In this document: positions 62,051-64,000 of the stretch, one piece after another | Numbering within the stretch: the first letter of the stretch is position 1 | How the letters are laid out: every line of letters starts with the position of its first letter | NCBI RefSeq assembly: GCF_014302995.1 | Contig: NZ_CP060295.1 | Span: 6,935,501 to 6,999,500, forward strand | From: Variovorax sp. PAMC26660 | GTDB lineage: Bacteria > Pseudomonadota > Gammaproteobacteria > Burkholderiales > Burkholderiaceae_C | Reading direction: 5' to 3' | DNA length: 64,000 bases | Program-made: the position numbers and the translations under genes | The notes under the pieces: model-generated | Seen by the model: the letters and a program-made list of their open reading frames with translations, nothing else | The model's database searches: none | What the model was told of the DNA's origin: nothing

Positions 62051-63613
62051 TCAGGCCAGCTTGAACATGCGCACCGCATGCACCAGCCCCGCCGCCTGAT
62101 CGTTCATCGACTGCGCGGCGGCTGAGGCCTGCTCCACCAGCGCCGCGTTCTGCTGCGTGGTGCGGTCCATCTGCTTGATGGCGTCGTTGACCTGTTCGAT
62201 GCCGGCCGACTGCTCCTGGCTGGCCGCGGTGATCTCGGCCATGATGTCCGTCACCCGGCGCACGCTGCCCATGATCTCTTCCATGGTCTTGCCGGCCTCG
62301 TTGACCAGCGTGCTGCCCGCGTCAACCTCGACCACCGAGTCGCCGATCAGCGTCTTGATTTCTTTCGCGGCCGCCGCCGAGCGCTGCGCCAGGTTGCGCA
62401 CCTCCGACGCGACCACCGCGAAGCCCCGCCCCTGCTCGCCCGCGCGGGCCGCCTCCACCGCCGCGTTCAGCGCGAGGATGTTGGTCTGGAACGAAATGCC
62501 GTCGATCACGCCGATGATCTCCACCACCTTGCGCGACGACGCGTTGATGGACGCCATCTTCTCCACCACCTGGTCGACCACCGCGCCGCCGCGCGAGGCC
62601 ACCTGCGAAGCCGAGTCGGCCAGCTGGTTGGCCAGCCGCGCGTTGTCGGCGTTCTGCTTGACGGTGGAGGTCAGCTCCTGCATCGACGCCGCCGTCTGCT
62701 CCAGCGAACTGGCCTGCGCCTCGGTGCGCGACGACAGGTCGCGGTTGCCCGACGCGATCTGGCTCGACGCGCTGGCAATCGAATCCGTGCCCTCGCGCAC
62801 CTGGCCCACCACCTTGGCCAGCTCGTCGTTCATGGCGCGCAGCGCCCGCATCAGCATGCCCGACTCCGAGGTGTCGGCCACTTCGATGCGCGCCGTCAGG
62901 TCGCCCGACGCCACCTGCTGCGCCACCGTCACCGCCTGCCCGAGCGGGCGGGTGATGGAGCGCGTCATGCGAAACGCCAGCAGCAGTCCGCCGAGCAGCG
63001 ATGCACAACTGATCGACAGGATGAGCCACTTGGCACGCTGGTAGGCCGCCTGGGCCGACGCCGAGCTTTCGTCGGCACTTTTCTTCAGCAGCGCCTGGAA
63101 GGCCGACACGTGCGCCAGCACCTGGTTCAGCAGCGGCATGCATTCCTGCGTCAGCGCCTTCACGGCCGCCTCGGTCTGATGCGACGTGGCGAGCGCCACG
63201 ACGTTCCCGGCGATGGGCAGGTACTGCGCCTCGAGCGCGCGCAGCTTCTCCAGCATCCTGCGCTCTTCGGCGCTCGCGGAGACCGGGTCGGCCATGACTG
63301 TCGCGAGGCTCTGCAGCCCGCTGTCGATCTCGCGCTGCGAGGTCCCGACGAGTTCGACGTCGCCCTTCTGCGCGGCCGGGTCTTCCACCAGCGCCAGGTT
63401 GCGCGCCGCAATGGCGCGCTTGCCGATGGCCGACTGCACGTTGTTCAACTGGTCCAGCTTGCGCGCGCCCACCTCGGTCGCAAAGGCGATGCGGTCCGAA
63501 AGGTTCGCCATCTCGTGCAGGCCGATGCCCGTGATGACGAGCTGAAGCAGCAGCAACAACGCAAACCCCAGTCCCAGACGGGCTCCGATTTTGAGATTCG
63601 AAAGATCGAACAT
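62051..63613 (-). CDS. Methyl-accepting chemotaxis protein
   Basis: 520 aa from ATG 63613. N-terminal membrane helix ([19 protein letters not shown]), periplasmic four-helix-bundle sensor (about 30-185), second helix ([19 protein letters not shown]), HAMP, then a signalling domain with the hairpin tip [20 protein letters not shown] and [20 protein letters not shown]. The C-terminus ends FKLA, without a CheR-binding pentapeptide. Ligand unknown. Confidence 0.94.
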   Translation of the reverse strand: MFDLSNLKIGARLGLGFALLLLLQLVITGIGLHEMANLSDRIAFATEVGARKLDQLNNVQSAIGKRAIAARNLALVEDPAAQKGDVELVGTSQREIDSGLQSLATVMADPVSASAEERRMLEKLRALEAQYLPIAGNVVALATSHQTEAAVKALTQECMPLLNQVLAHVSAFQALLKKSADESSASAQAAYQRAKWLILSISCASLLGGLLLAFRMTRSITRPLGQAVTVAQQVASGDLTARIEVADTSESGMLMRALRAMNDELAKVVGQVREGTDSIASASSQIASGNRDLSSRTEAQASSLEQTAASMQELTSTVKQNADNARLANQLADSASQVASRGGAVVDQVVEKMASINASSRKVVEIIGVIDGISFQTNILALNAAVEAARAGEQGRGFAVVASEVRNLAQRSAAAAKEIKTLIGDSVVEVDAGSTLVNEAGKTMEEIMGSVRRVTDIMAEITAASQEQSAGIEQVNDAIKQMDRTTQQNAALVEQASAAAQSMNDQAAGLVHAVRMFKLA

Positions 63614-63754
63614 GCGGGGGACTCCAAAGTGTGGCGGGATCTTTTCGGTCATCGGCAGCGTTGCTGCGCGCCACCCCACCCGAGAAGGGTGGGATGGGCA
63701 AACCCTCGAACATGGGATGCGATTGGCGCGCGGGATGAATGAGAATTCGGGCAG

Positions 63755-64000
63755 ATGCAACCTGCCTCTTCCCACGGAACACCGGCGCTGCGCACCCGAA
63801 GCCGCCGCCTGCTCGCGCGCCGGGGTTTGCTCGATCGGCTCACCGGCCCGAACGATCGCCGTTGCGTGGTTCTGCAGGCGCCTGCCGGCTTCGGCAAGAG
63901 CGCCCTTCTGCTCAGTTGGCAGCGCGAACTGGTCTCGGCAGACACCGACATCGCCTGGGTGCGGCTCGCGGACCTGGCCGAGGGCGACCTGCACTTCATG
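63755..64000 (+). CDS. MalT-like (LuxR-family, STAND ATPase) regulator, 5' part
   Basis: 82 codons to the window edge. [17 protein letters not shown] followed by a Walker A ([20 protein letters not shown]) matches the start of large ATP-dependent LuxR regulators. The DNA-binding domain lies beyond the edge. Divergent from the chemoreceptor gene with a 141-bp gap. Confidence 0.83.
   Translation, partial: MQPASSHGTPALRTRSRRLLARRGLLDRLTGPNDRRCVVLQAPAGFGKSALLLSWQRELVSADTDIAWVRLADLAEGDLHFM

Overview
The window is GC-rich chromosomal DNA from a betaproteobacterium. The protein sequences look like Comamonadaceae (Variovorax or a close relative): PhaR and 3-hydroxybutyrate dehydrogenase point to polyhydroxybutyrate metabolism, RelA is the ExDD type, and an Ivy-type lysozyme inhibitor is present. 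The genus is inferred from resemblance, not from a search.

Layout. 1-16.7 kb: leftward genes carA (cut by the window edge) and then the long conserved run, read right to left, rpsB, tsf, pyrH, frr, uppS, cdsA, dxr, rseP, bamA, skp, lpxD, fabZ, lpxA, lpxB, rnhB and a TrmH-type methylase. It couples translation, isoprenoid and phospholipid precursors, outer-membrane protein assembly and lipid A synthesis. Many start/stop overlaps (GTGA or ATGA) are seen. A hairpin with a U-run separates rpsB from tsf, and a second one follows tsf. 16.7-24.5 kb: amidase, DadA-type oxidoreductase, NAD(P)HX repair enzyme, an SDR and RNase R. 24.5-26.4 kb: two tRNA-Leu(CAG) copies in a tandem duplication that also copied the 3' end of rimO, then rimO itself.

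26.3-41.1 kb: a 14.85-kb prophage remnant has split rimO at the codon for its first cluster cysteine. The native start of rimO lies stranded next to phaR (41130-41219). The left phage end carries a different start region that rebuilds the conserved residues with different synonymous codons, so a full-length RimO is still encoded. The crossover can be placed on a CA dinucleotide with dyad arms in both reconstructed parental sites, as expected for the large serine integrase at 26374-27993. The remnant keeps the integrase, a LexA-box locus, a SRAP (HMCES/YedK-like) protein ending in a clamp-binding-like motif, a nuclease, lysis genes (holin, endolysin, Rz/Rz1), tail-tip genes, a DEDD exonuclease, a ParB-like protein and a two-gene accessory module next to attR. 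Head, terminase and most tail genes are gone. Fragments of a tape-measure gene, a DUF6950-type gene, a dNMP kinase, the ParB gene and a zinc-ribbon gene mark the deletion scars.

41.2-64 kb: phaR, tRNA-Val, relA and an alpha/beta hydrolase. Next comes a 1.4-kb island (a resolvase-family frame without a start codon, an orphan ORF, a triple-dyad operator and an HTH gene) beside bdhA. Then follow a SIMPL protein, ompR/envZ, ispD/ispF, mfd, serB, two unusual inverted hairpin repeats sharing one core, an Ldh-family dehydrogenase, small conserved proteins, a PLP aminotransferase, nth, an Ivy-domain protein, a chemoreceptor and the start of a MalT-like regulator. No CRISPR array, rRNA operon or insertion sequence was seen.
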